A stretch of DNA of 12,882 nt, taken from contig CANQCB010000035.1 of NCBI GenBank assembly GCA_947589145.1, positions 1 through 12,882 of the forward strand. The letters run 5' to 3'. The notes under the pieces were generated by a model, which did no database searches, had not been told where the DNA came from, and saw only the letters and a program-made list of their open reading frames with translations. The DNA is from an uncultured Clostridia bacterium (GTDB taxonomy: Bacteria; Bacillota; Clostridia; Christensenellales; Pumilibacteraceae). Made by a program: the position numbers and the translations under genes. Below, piece after piece: positions 7,440 to 12,882 of this stretch. Each line of letters begins with the position of its first letter. Position 1 is the stretch's first letter.

Positions 7440-8802
7440 AATATTGCAAATAGCGGAAGAACAAAAAAAGTTTTTCCGAAGCGGTAAAACTTTGGACGTA
7501 AAATTCCGTTTGAAATACTTGAAAGCGCTTTATAAGAGCATAAAAGCCGACCTTCCCGTCATACACGCGGCGCTGAAAGAGGATCTCGGAAAAAGCGAGA
7601 GTGAGAGTTATATGTGCGAGACGGGACTTGCGCTCAGCGAATTGTCTTTCATGATAAAACATGCCGCAAAATTCGCAAAACCCAAACGCGTCGGAACTCC
7701 GATTTCGCAATTCGCGGCGAAAAGTTATCGTCTCCCGTCGCCGTACGGCAGCGCGCTTGTAATAAGTCCGTGGAATTATCCGTTTCTGCTCTCCCTCGAT
7801 CCCCTCATAGACGCGGTTGCGGCAGGGAACACCGTAGTGCTTAAAACGAGCGTAAACTCGCCAAAGACGGGAGAGGCGATAAAAAAGGTGATCGAGCGGG
7901 TGTTCGACCGCGAATACGTTGCCGTAATAAACGGCGGCAAGGACGTGAACGACGAACTTTTGACCGTTAAATTCGACTATATATTTTTCACGGGCAGTAA
8001 GCGCGTGGGCAAACTCATCTATCAAAAAGCGGCGGAAAATCTCACGCCCGTAACGTTGGAACTCGGCGGCAAAAGCCCGTGCGTCGTGGACGAAACGGCG
8101 AACGTCGCGCTTGCGGCAAAGCGCATAGTTTGGGGTAAATATCTCAACCTCGGACAGACCTGCGTCGCGCCCGACTACATATATTGCTCGGAAAAAATTT
8201 ACGACCGCCTCGTTTCGGAGCTGAAAAAGCAGATAGAAAAGCAATTTACCGCCGCGCCCCTCGACGATCCCGACTACGGAAAGATCGTAAACGAGAGGCA
8301 CTTCAACCGCCTTCTCGGATTGATAGACGACGGTAAAGTGCTTTACGGCGGACAGTATAACGATAAATTGCAAATATCGCCGACGGTGATAGGCTCGGTA
8401 AGTCCGGACGACGCTATAATGCAGGAAGAAATTTTCGGTCCGCTTTTGCCCATAATGACGTACAAGTCCGACGACGAGGCGTTCGAATACATTTCGTCGC
8501 ACGACGCGCCGCTTGCGCTTTATATCTTTTCGAAAAATAAAAAGCGCATAAAAAAATTCACGACGTTGCTCGGCTTCGGCGGCGGTTGCGTAAACGACGT
8601 AGTAATACATCTTGCGACTTCCAAAATGCCTTTCGGCGGCTTCAAAGAGAGCGGGCTCGGCGGATATCACGGCAAATTCGGTTTTGACACCTTCTCTCAT
8701 TACAAGAGCATAGTAAACAAGCGCAATTATATCGACCTGCCCATGCGCTATCAACCTTATAAAAAATCGAACGATAAATTGGTGCGCTTCTTTCTTAAAT
8801 AA
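7429..8802 (+). CDS. NAD(P)-dependent aldehyde dehydrogenase, class 3 (fatty aldehyde) type
   Basis: The 457-residue enzyme should oxidise aldehydes to carboxylic acids. Class 3 features are the short length and active-site numbering close to mammalian ALDH3: general base Glu211 in TLELGGKSP and nucleophile Cys245 in GQTCVAPDY. Asn116 in SPWNYPF stabilises the intermediate, and FTGSKRVGKLI is the cofactor loop. The PFGGFKESGLGGYHGKFGFDTFSH block near the C-terminus is also typical. The tail is Lys-rich (KKSNDKLVRFFLK). AGGAG (7418-7422) precedes the ATG, inside the end of the alcohol dehydrogenase gene, so the two overlap by 11 bases and are probably made in step. Together they could carry an alcohol to an acid, or detoxify an aldehyde in either direction. 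Class 3 enzymes often accept medium and long-chain aldehydes; that substrate is inferred here. Confidence 0.93.
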   Translation: MPNEILQIAEEQKKFFRSGKTLDVKFRLKYLKALYKSIKADLPVIHAALKEDLGKSESESYMCETGLALSELSFMIKHAAKFAKPKRVGTPISQFAAKSYRLPSPYGSALVISPWNYPFLLSLDPLIDAVAAGNTVVLKTSVNSPKTGEAIKKVIERVFDREYVAVINGGKDVNDELLTVKFDYIFFTGSKRVGKLIYQKAAENLTPVTLELGGKSPCVVDETANVALAAKRIVWGKYLNLGQTCVAPDYIYCSEKIYDRLVSELKKQIEKQFTAAPLDDPDYGKIVNERHFNRLLGLIDDGKVLYGGQYNDKLQISPTVIGSVSPDDAIMQEEIFGPLLPIMTYKSDDEAFEYISSHDAPLALYIFSKNKKRIKKFTTLLGFGGGCVNDVVIHLATSKMPFGGFKESGLGGYHGKFGFDTFSHYKSIVNKRNYIDLPMRYQPYKKSNDKLVRFFLK

Positions 8803-8857
8803 ACGCGCCGATGGGCGGCCGGTAACATAACGATAGCCGTGTGCATAAATCAAAGTT

Positions 8858-10123
8858 ATGCACATACATTTCATAGGAATAAACGGGGTCAGTATGCAAT
8901 GGATAGCCGAGTACTGCCGTTATCGCGGACACAAGGTAAGCGGTTCGGACTCGGCGCTCGGCGGTCATGCCGCAGAGAATGTGGACGGCGCGGATCTCGT
9001 AATATACACATCCGCCATATCCGAGAATAATGTCGAACTTATTGCCGCGAAAGAAAAGGGAATTCCCGTTCTTTCTCGCGCCGAAGCATTGGGAAAGATC
9101 GGCAAAGAGTTTACGTCTTTGATAGCGGTGGCGGGCACGCACGGAAAAACCACGGTAACGGGCATGCTTTCGTCGGTGCTGAAAAATTACGATCCCGCGC
9201 TCCATATCGGCGGCACGTTGAAAGGCAAATGCGGCAAGGTGAACGGGGATATCCTCATCGCCGAAGCCTGCGAATACCGTCGTAATTTTCTTTATCTCGA
9301 ACCGGATATTTCGATAATACTCAACATCGAGTTGGATCATACCGACTTTTACAAGACATATTCGTCGCTGCTTTCGTCGTTCGCGCGTTTTGCTTCTCGG
9401 TCGAAAACGGCGGTAGTTCCGGACTCGTTCGCCGCAATACTTCGGGCAAAGCGCAACGGCCGCCAAGTAACGGTCGGCCCGCACGGCGACTTTGCCCTCA
9501 TTGATTTTATGCCGGATAAGACGGGCTCGGATATATGCATAAAAACCCCGAGTTGCATATTCCGCGCTCGCCTGAACGTAATCGGCAAGCATAACGCGCA
9601 AAACGCCGTATACGCAGTCGCCGCGGCGATGGAATACGGCGCACAGGAAGATGAAATAAGAGAAGGTCTCGCCTCGTTCGAGGGGGTGGACAGACGACTG
9701 CAAACGGTGGGCAAAATCAAAGGCGTTCCCGTGATTTCCGATTACGCTCACCATCCGACCGAGATCCGCGCAAGTCTCGATGCTCTCCGTCTTTCGGGTT
9801 ACAGCCGCCCTCTGGTAGTATTCCAACCGCACACCTACGAGCGGCTCGAATCGCTTATGCGCGACTCTATCTATGCGCTTCTCGGCGTAAACAGCATAAT
9901 TCTCCCCGTTTTCCACGCGCGCGGAAGGGCAGGCAACCTGACTTCTTGGGACCTTGCTCACGCAATAACGCTCAGAACGGGGGACAGCGTTGCGGCGGAC
10001 TTTTCCCGCGCCGCCGAACTCATAACCTCGAATGCGTCGCGCTACGACTGTATAGTAATAATGGGCGCGGGGGATAACGAAAAATTGATACCCCTTATAT
10101 GCGACCCCTTCCCGAAAGCATAG
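8858..10123 (+). CDS. murC: UDP-N-acetylmuramate--L-alanine ligase (MurC)
   Basis: MurC adds L-alanine to UDP-MurNAc using ATP, the first peptide step of peptidoglycan synthesis in the cytoplasm. The 421-residue protein has all three Mur domains: an N-terminal UDP-binding fold with HFIGINGVSM (4-13) and VSGSDS, a central ATPase with GTHGKTT (93-99), EACEYRRNFL and NIELDHTDF, and a C-terminal domain with DYAHHPTEI and the late GAGDNEK. GINGxSM in place of GIGGxGMS is seen in clostridial MurC. It is somewhat short for the family. An in-frame stop just upstream fixes 8858 as the earliest ATG, and starting later would remove the UDP-binding loop. No good Shine-Dalgarno is visible (AAATCAAAG only). 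It lies 55 bases after the aldehyde dehydrogenase gene with no terminator or promoter between, so it is probably read from the marR promoter as well. Mpl, a relative, is the alternative. Confidence 0.88.
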   Translation: MHIHFIGINGVSMQWIAEYCRYRGHKVSGSDSALGGHAAENVDGADLVIYTSAISENNVELIAAKEKGIPVLSRAEALGKIGKEFTSLIAVAGTHGKTTVTGMLSSVLKNYDPALHIGGTLKGKCGKVNGDILIAEACEYRRNFLYLEPDISIILNIELDHTDFYKTYSSLLSSFARFASRSKTAVVPDSFAAILRAKRNGRQVTVGPHGDFALIDFMPDKTGSDICIKTPSCIFRARLNVIGKHNAQNAVYAVAAAMEYGAQEDEIREGLASFEGVDRRLQTVGKIKGVPVISDYAHHPTEIRASLDALRLSGYSRPLVVFQPHTYERLESLMRDSIYALLGVNSIILPVFHARGRAGNLTSWDLAHAITLRTGDSVAADFSRAAELITSNASRYDCIVIMGAGDNEKLIPLICDPFPKA

Positions 10124-10274
10124 CCGCATAAGCGGTCGAATGGAGCGCGAAAAAAGACGGCGGGAGAGGCGCGTGCAATAGGGGATCAAAATCTTACTAC
10201 GAGCATTGTTTGTTCTTGGGCAAAAGAAAAAGCCCATGATATGGACTTTCCATAAAATAGGCTGTTCTTGTATG
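10124..10274. other. Convergent intergenic region between murC and yafQ, no gene seen
   Basis: These 151 bases hold small hairpins only. CCGCATAAGCGG follows the murC stop directly, and TGGGC/GCCCA (10217-10236) encloses an A-rich loop. None has a proper U-run for the + strand, so the end of the murC transcript is not evident and may run into antisense of the toxin gene. No open reading frame with a ribosome binding site was found. Confidence 0.5.
10222..10254 (-). terminator. Weak candidate terminator after yafQ
   Basis: Read on the - strand, TATGGA-AAG-TCCATA (10254-10240) forms a hairpin about 20 bases after the toxin stop, followed at a short distance by the U-rich TTTTTCTTTT. The gap between stem and U-run makes this a poor match to an intrinsic terminator. 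Confidence 0.3.
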
Positions 10275-10550
10275 TCAAAACAAGTCCGAATGCGAACCGG
10301 TTCTCAACAAGTAGAGAATAATCTGTTGTTCGTTCTTCTTGTATATGAGCAACCAATCCGGTTCGATGTGACACTCACGGAATCCGCCGTAGTTTCCGGA
10401 CAACTCGTGGTCTCTGTACTTCGCGTCAAGTTCCTCGTCGTTTGACAGTTTCTCAACGACGCCGAAAAGTTTATCGAGGTTTTTGCCCTGCCGTTGCACG
10501 AGTTTGACGTCCTTTTTGAACTTTGTGGTAAAACGAACTTCGTATTTCAT
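10275..10550 (-). CDS. yafQ: YafQ-type mRNA endoribonuclease toxin (RelE superfamily)
   Basis: The 91-residue protein is a type II toxin that, in E. coli YafQ, cuts mRNA in the ribosome. The block RDHELSGNYGGFRECHIEPDWLLIY is the family signature. The catalytic set known for YafQ (His50, His63, Asp67, Trp68, Arg83, His87, Phe91) has visible counterparts: the His of DHEL, the His of ECHI, Asp-Trp of PDW, and Arg, His and Phe of RTGSHSDLF. The protein therefore looks active. Its ATG overlaps the antitoxin stop (ATGA), and GGAG five bases upstream, inside the antitoxin gene, serves as ribosome binding site. Synthesis is thus coupled to the antitoxin. It converges on murC with 151 bases between. 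Role: stress response or maintenance of the locus. Confidence 0.94.
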   Translation of the reverse strand: MKYEVRFTTKFKKDVKLVQRQGKNLDKLFGVVEKLSNDEELDAKYRDHELSGNYGGFRECHIEPDWLLIYKKNEQQIILYLLRTGSHSDLF

Positions 10551-10822
10551 ACTCCGAGAGCCCGCCTTAACGAATCGATGTCTTTGTATCCCGTATAGTT
10601 TTCGGGGTGCGTTTCCATTTGTTTAACTTCGTCCATTGCCGAAACAGTCTCCTCGTTAGGCAGTTTCTCGCTCACCTCGAAGGGAATCCCGCGTTCGAGC
10701 AATGCGCGTTTCAAGAAGATGCTTACCGCGGCAGACAACGAAAGTCCGAGATTATCGAATAACTCTTCCGCTTGTCTCTTGGTATCGTCGTCAATACTGA
10801 TATACGTTTTCTTTGTAGCCAT
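10547..10822 (-). CDS. dinJ: RelB/DinJ-family antitoxin
   Basis: The 91-residue partner of the toxin has an N-terminal ribbon-helix-helix for DNA binding and dimerisation (KTYISIDDDTKRQAEELFDNLGLSLSAAVSIFLKRALLERGIPFEV, seen at about residues 4-49), followed by a polar C-terminal part that in the family wraps the toxin. The open frame extends to 10888, but that would place the start upstream of the promoter; the ATG at 10822 follows GGGGGTTGAT and gives the MATKK start common in this family. The four-base overlap ATGA with the toxin is typical of these operons. Antitoxin, alone or with toxin, usually represses its promoter, and a dyad over the -35 box is present here. Confidence 0.93.
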   Translation of the reverse strand: MATKKTYISIDDDTKRQAEELFDNLGLSLSAAVSIFLKRALLERGIPFEVSEKLPNEETVSAMDEVKQMETHPENYTGYKDIDSLRRALGV

Positions 10823-10855
10823 ATCAACCCCCATTACCAATATTATTATATGCTG

Positions 10856-10884
10856 ATTGTAGCAAAATAGAAAACAAATGTCAA
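10856..10884 (-). promoter_or_regulatory. Sigma-A promoter of the toxin-antitoxin operon
   Basis: On the - strand, TTGACA (10884-10879) and TACAAT (10861-10856) are 17 bases apart, a near-perfect match. Transcription would begin about 10849, giving a leader of about 27 bases to the antitoxin ATG. It lies after the leuA terminator, so the pair is transcribed independently of leuA. Confidence 0.88.
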
Positions 10885-10891
10885 ACATTTG
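10875..10891. promoter_or_regulatory. Dyad over the -35 box, likely antitoxin operator
   Basis: CAAATGT-CAA-ACATTTG is a perfect inverted repeat with 7-base arms and a 3-base centre. It fully covers the -35 hexamer of the toxin-antitoxin promoter. Ribbon-helix-helix antitoxins bind such palindromes to repress their own operon; assignment to this antitoxin is inferred from position. Confidence 0.65.
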
Positions 10892-10913
10892 GAAACTTTT
10901 ATTTTCCGAAAAA

Positions 10914-10944
10914 ATAAAAAAAGACGGCGATATCGCCGTCTTTT
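10914..10944 (-). terminator. Rho-independent terminator after leuA
   Basis: GACGGCGATATCGCCGTC (10923-10940) is an 18-base perfect palindrome flanked by A and T runs. On the - strand it is followed by TTTTTTT and then ATTTTTT, a strong intrinsic terminator about 23 bases after the leuA stop. It insulates leuA from the toxin-antitoxin promoter. Confidence 0.92.
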
Positions 10945-10963
10945 GCGTTTGTGGGGGGGGGTA

Positions 10964-12649
10964 TTATTCCCCGAATTCCTTTTCGCCCTTGGTGAGCAGT
11001 TTGTTGATCGCGCCCACGAGCGCTTTGACCGAAGCGCGCATGATATCGTTGTCGATACCGACCGCCCAGGCTTTGTGATTGACCGCGTCGGTAATTCCGA
11101 CATAGGCGGCAGCGCGGGAATGCGAGCCTTCTTCGAGCGCGTGTTCGAAATATTGCAGGTTGGAATAAGTAATGCCGAGGTTGGTGATAAGCGCGTTGGA
11201 AATAGCGTCGAGCGCGCCGTTGCCCACTCCGAAGTAGTCCATGACTCTGCCGTTATACTTGACGGTAACGCACGCTCTCACGCCCTCGTTGACGTTGGTG
11301 GTGTCGTAGTGCATGAACGTGACGGGCGTGTCGATATTGATAAAGCAGTCGGAAAAGACCTTCATGACCTCATCGGGCAGCAACTCCTTGTGCGCGCGGT
11401 CGGAGGCGTTTTTGACGGCGTAACCGACGGACTCGCGCATATTTTTGGGGATATGATAGCCGAATGACTGTTCGAGCATATAATTGACTCCGCCTTTGCC
11501 CGATTGGCTGTTGATTCGGATAACGTCGCTTTCGTAGCTCCGCCCGACGTCGGCGGGGTCTATGGGCAGGTAGGGGACGTCCCAATACTTCTTATCGTGA
11601 TCCTTGCGGAACGCAAGACCTTTTGCGATAGCGTCTTGGTGACTTCCCGAGAACGCGGTAAAGACGAGTTGCCCGGCATAGGGTTGACGGGGGGATACGG
11701 GCATATTCGTCAGCCTCTCATAAGTACTTTTAATTTCGGGCAGATTGGAGAAGTCCAGCCCCGGATCCACGCCTTGCATGAACATATTCATGGCGAGGGT
11801 GACTATATCCACGTTGCCCGTTCGTTCGCCGTTGCCGAACAGCGTGCCTTCCACTCTGTCCGCACCGGCGAGCATGCCCATTTCGGCGTCCGAAACGCCG
11901 CAGCCGCGGTCGTTGTGCGGGTGGAGAGAGATCTGCACGCAGTCGCGGCGAAGCAGGTGCTTGTGCATAAACTCGATCTGGCAGGCGTAAACGTGCGGCA
12001 TACTCATTTCGACGGTGGACGGCAGGTTGATAATAAGCGGTTTGTCTTTCGTCGGCTCGAAAACCTTAATGACTTCGTTGCATATTTCCAAAGCAAATTC
12101 GGGCTCGGTACCGGTAAAGGATTCGGGCGAGTATTCGAAACGGTAGTTGCCGCCGTCCTCTTCGGCAAGCTGTTTGACGAGCTTCGCGCCGTCGGTAGCG
12201 ATTTTGATGATCTCATCTTTGCTCTTGCCGAAAACCTGTTCGCGTTGAGCGACGGAAGTGGAGTTATACAGGTGCACGATGGCATTCTTGCACCCTTTGA
12301 GCGCCTCGAAAGTGCGCTTGATAATATGCTCGCGGCTTTGCGTAAGCACCTGAACGGTAACGTCGTCCGGGATAAGGTTGCTTTCTATGAGAGTGCGAAG
12401 AAAGGTAAACTCCGTCTCGGACGCGGCGGGGAATCCGACTTCGATTTCCTTAAAGCCGACTTTGACGAGGAGTTTGAAAAATTCCATTTTTTCGTCGAGG
12501 CTCATCGGAGTTACGAGCGCCTGATTGCCGTCGCGTAAGTCGACGCTGCACCAAATAGGCGGTTTTTTGATAATGTCCTGCGCGCACCAATCCGTGCAAC
12601 GCTCGGGCGGCATATAATAGCCCTTCGTATATTTCTGGTAATTTTTCAT
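10964..12649 (-). CDS. leuA: 2-isopropylmalate synthase (LeuA), 560-residue type
   Basis: LeuA condenses acetyl-CoA with 2-oxoisovalerate, the first committed step of leucine biosynthesis. The 561-residue protein matches the longer, yeast-like form of the family. A barrel domain covers about 30-330: SVDLRDGNQAL (35-45) has the catalytic Arg39 and metal-binding Asp40, and HPHNDRGC (243-250) has the two metal-binding histidines. The LeuA dimer/regulatory domain, which binds leucine for feedback inhibition, covers about 430-561 (VTVKYNGRVMDYFGVGNGALDAIS and later). GGAGGG ends seven bases before the ATG. No other leu genes lie in the window; what is upstream is beyond the T-box. Expression is expected to rise when the T-box senses uncharged tRNA. 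Confidence 0.96.
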   Translation of the reverse strand: MKNYQKYTKGYYMPPERCTDWCAQDIIKKPPIWCSVDLRDGNQALVTPMSLDEKMEFFKLLVKVGFKEIEVGFPAASETEFTFLRTLIESNLIPDDVTVQVLTQSREHIIKRTFEALKGCKNAIVHLYNSTSVAQREQVFGKSKDEIIKIATDGAKLVKQLAEEDGGNYRFEYSPESFTGTEPEFALEICNEVIKVFEPTKDKPLIINLPSTVEMSMPHVYACQIEFMHKHLLRRDCVQISLHPHNDRGCGVSDAEMGMLAGADRVEGTLFGNGERTGNVDIVTLAMNMFMQGVDPGLDFSNLPEIKSTYERLTNMPVSPRQPYAGQLVFTAFSGSHQDAIAKGLAFRKDHDKKYWDVPYLPIDPADVGRSYESDVIRINSQSGKGGVNYMLEQSFGYHIPKNMRESVGYAVKNASDRAHKELLPDEVMKVFSDCFINIDTPVTFMHYDTTNVNEGVRACVTVKYNGRVMDYFGVGNGALDAISNALITNLGITYSNLQYFEHALEEGSHSRAAAYVGITDAVNHKAWAVGIDNDIMRASVKALVGAINKLLTKGEKEFGE

Positions 12650-12661
12650 GCTTTATCCCTC

Positions 12662-12710
12662 CAAAGTATGATTTTATAATAACGGTTGAAAAGTTAACGA
12701 ATAAAAAGAA
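12662..12710 (-). promoter_or_regulatory. leuA leader between T-box terminator and start, with MarR-operator-like site
   Basis: This stretch carries the ribosome binding site (GGAGGG) and GTTGAAAAGTTAAC (12685-12698), which matches the marR operator GTTGACAAGTCAAC at 12 of 14 positions. The shared context also includes a TATAAT a few bases before and CGA after, on the + strand. Whether it is bound is unknown. No convincing - strand promoter was found here, in keeping with transcription starting upstream of the T-box. Confidence 0.35.
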
Positions 12711-12712
12711 AT

Positions 12713-12740
12713 CGCCTCATAGCGTAAAGGCTAAGAGACG
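12713..12740 (-). terminator. T-box regulated terminator
   Basis: An 11-base stem with one mismatch and one wobble closes a 6-base loop (CUUUAC), followed by a U-rich tract (12712-12700). Its 5' arm includes the CUCUUA that the antiterminator uses, so the two structures exclude each other. This is the off state when the tRNA is charged. Confidence 0.88.
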
Positions 12741-12882
12741 AATAAAAATCCGCGGTACCACTCTTATTCCGAAAAAATCGGCGCTCTGCGGGATACTGAC
12801 ATATCCCTTTCCACTGACGCGGGAATGACGTCGCAGTCTACTTGCGGAGAAAGGTCTCCCGTTCGGTGCGCGGCTTAACATC
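12713..12882 (-). ncRNA. T-box riboswitch leader of leuA (5' part cut by window end)
   Basis: The - strand contains AGAGTGGTACCGCG (12764-12751), the T-box consensus that pairs with the free CCA end of uncharged tRNA. The antiterminator forms between TAAGAG (12766-12761) and CTCTTA (12737-12732), with the UGGUACC bulge and a GCG/CGU helix. The competing terminator is CGTCTCTTAGC (12740-12730) with GCTATGAGGCG (12723-12713), followed by ATTTCTTTTTATT. Upstream stems are visible: GGGATA/TATCCC (12807-12790) and GGAGA/TCTCC (12859-12846). Stem I, with the codon-like specifier, lies mostly or wholly past the window edge, so the sensed amino acid cannot be read; leucine is expected from the gene it controls. 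Confidence 0.93.

Noticed and set aside
10217..10236. TGGGC/GCCCA hairpin as the murC terminator
   Set aside because: The stem is only five pairs with a 10-base loop and no U-run follows on the + strand.
7396..10237. Two long - strand open frames (7396-8874 and 8795-10237) opposite the aldehyde dehydrogenase and murC
   Set aside because: The + strand proteins are clear family members over their whole length; the antisense translations are rich in Arg, Tyr and His with no recognisable motif, as expected from the codon bias of the sense genes.
10823..10888. Longer N-terminus for the antitoxin
   Set aside because: The added residues match no antitoxin, begin upstream of the promoter, and the ATG at 10822 has a good GGGGG site before it.
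11504..12538. 344-residue + strand open frame opposite leuA
   Set aside because: leuA is supported by motifs across the frame; the opposite frame shows no family features.
12671..12710. Internal - strand promoter for leuA below the T-box
   Set aside because: The possible -10 and -35 pairings have spacings of 13-15 bases or very poor hexamers.
1..12882. CRISPR array, insertion sequence, tRNA or rRNA gene
   Set aside because: No regularly spaced repeats, transposase-like protein, terminal inverted repeats or tRNA/rRNA signature were seen in any part of the window.

Overview
The window looks like a piece of chromosome from a spore-forming member of the Clostridia, probably an uncultured gut-type lineage. 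The reasons are a complete spoIVA (a protein of endospore formers), a T-box leader in front of leuA, a MurC with the clostridial-style GINGxSM N-terminal loop, and Bacillota-type Shine-Dalgarno sequences and sigma-A promoters. The finer lineage cannot be fixed from this sequence alone.

Layout on the + strand. spoIVA (11-1492) ends at a hairpin terminator. Next is a single-gene unit (1734-4754) encoding a roughly 1000-residue glycoside hydrolase family 3 enzyme. Its two halves are in swapped order and it has a membrane helix at each end. Its upstream region is rich in dyads. A strong terminator follows. A five-gene cluster then runs marR (4919-5383), degV (5383-6225), an iron-type alcohol dehydrogenase (6234-7439), a class-3-like aldehyde dehydrogenase (7429-8802) and murC (8858-10123). 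The first four genes overlap or nearly touch. They share one near-consensus promoter with two identical GTTGACAAGTCAAC palindromes over the -35 box and the start region, a clear autoregulation design.

Layout on the - strand, read from the right edge. A T-box riboswitch, cut by the window end, controls leuA (12649-10964, 2-isopropylmalate synthase), which ends at a perfect-palindrome terminator. Just downstream, a separate promoter with its own dyad drives a DinJ/RelB antitoxin and YafQ-type toxin pair (10822-10275). The toxin gene converges on the end of murC.

How the genes may work together. The MarR cluster is the most interesting unit. A fatty-acid-binding DegV/FakB-type protein sits with an alcohol and an aldehyde dehydrogenase, the latter of the class that often handles fatty aldehydes, under one MarR regulator. 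This suggests, by inference, a module for medium or long-chain alcohol, aldehyde and acid interconversion, possibly linked to membrane lipid turnover. Motifs resembling the MarR operator also occur in the GH3 leader and between the T-box and leuA, so the regulator may have a small local regulon. No CRISPR array, insertion sequence, tRNA or rRNA gene was seen.
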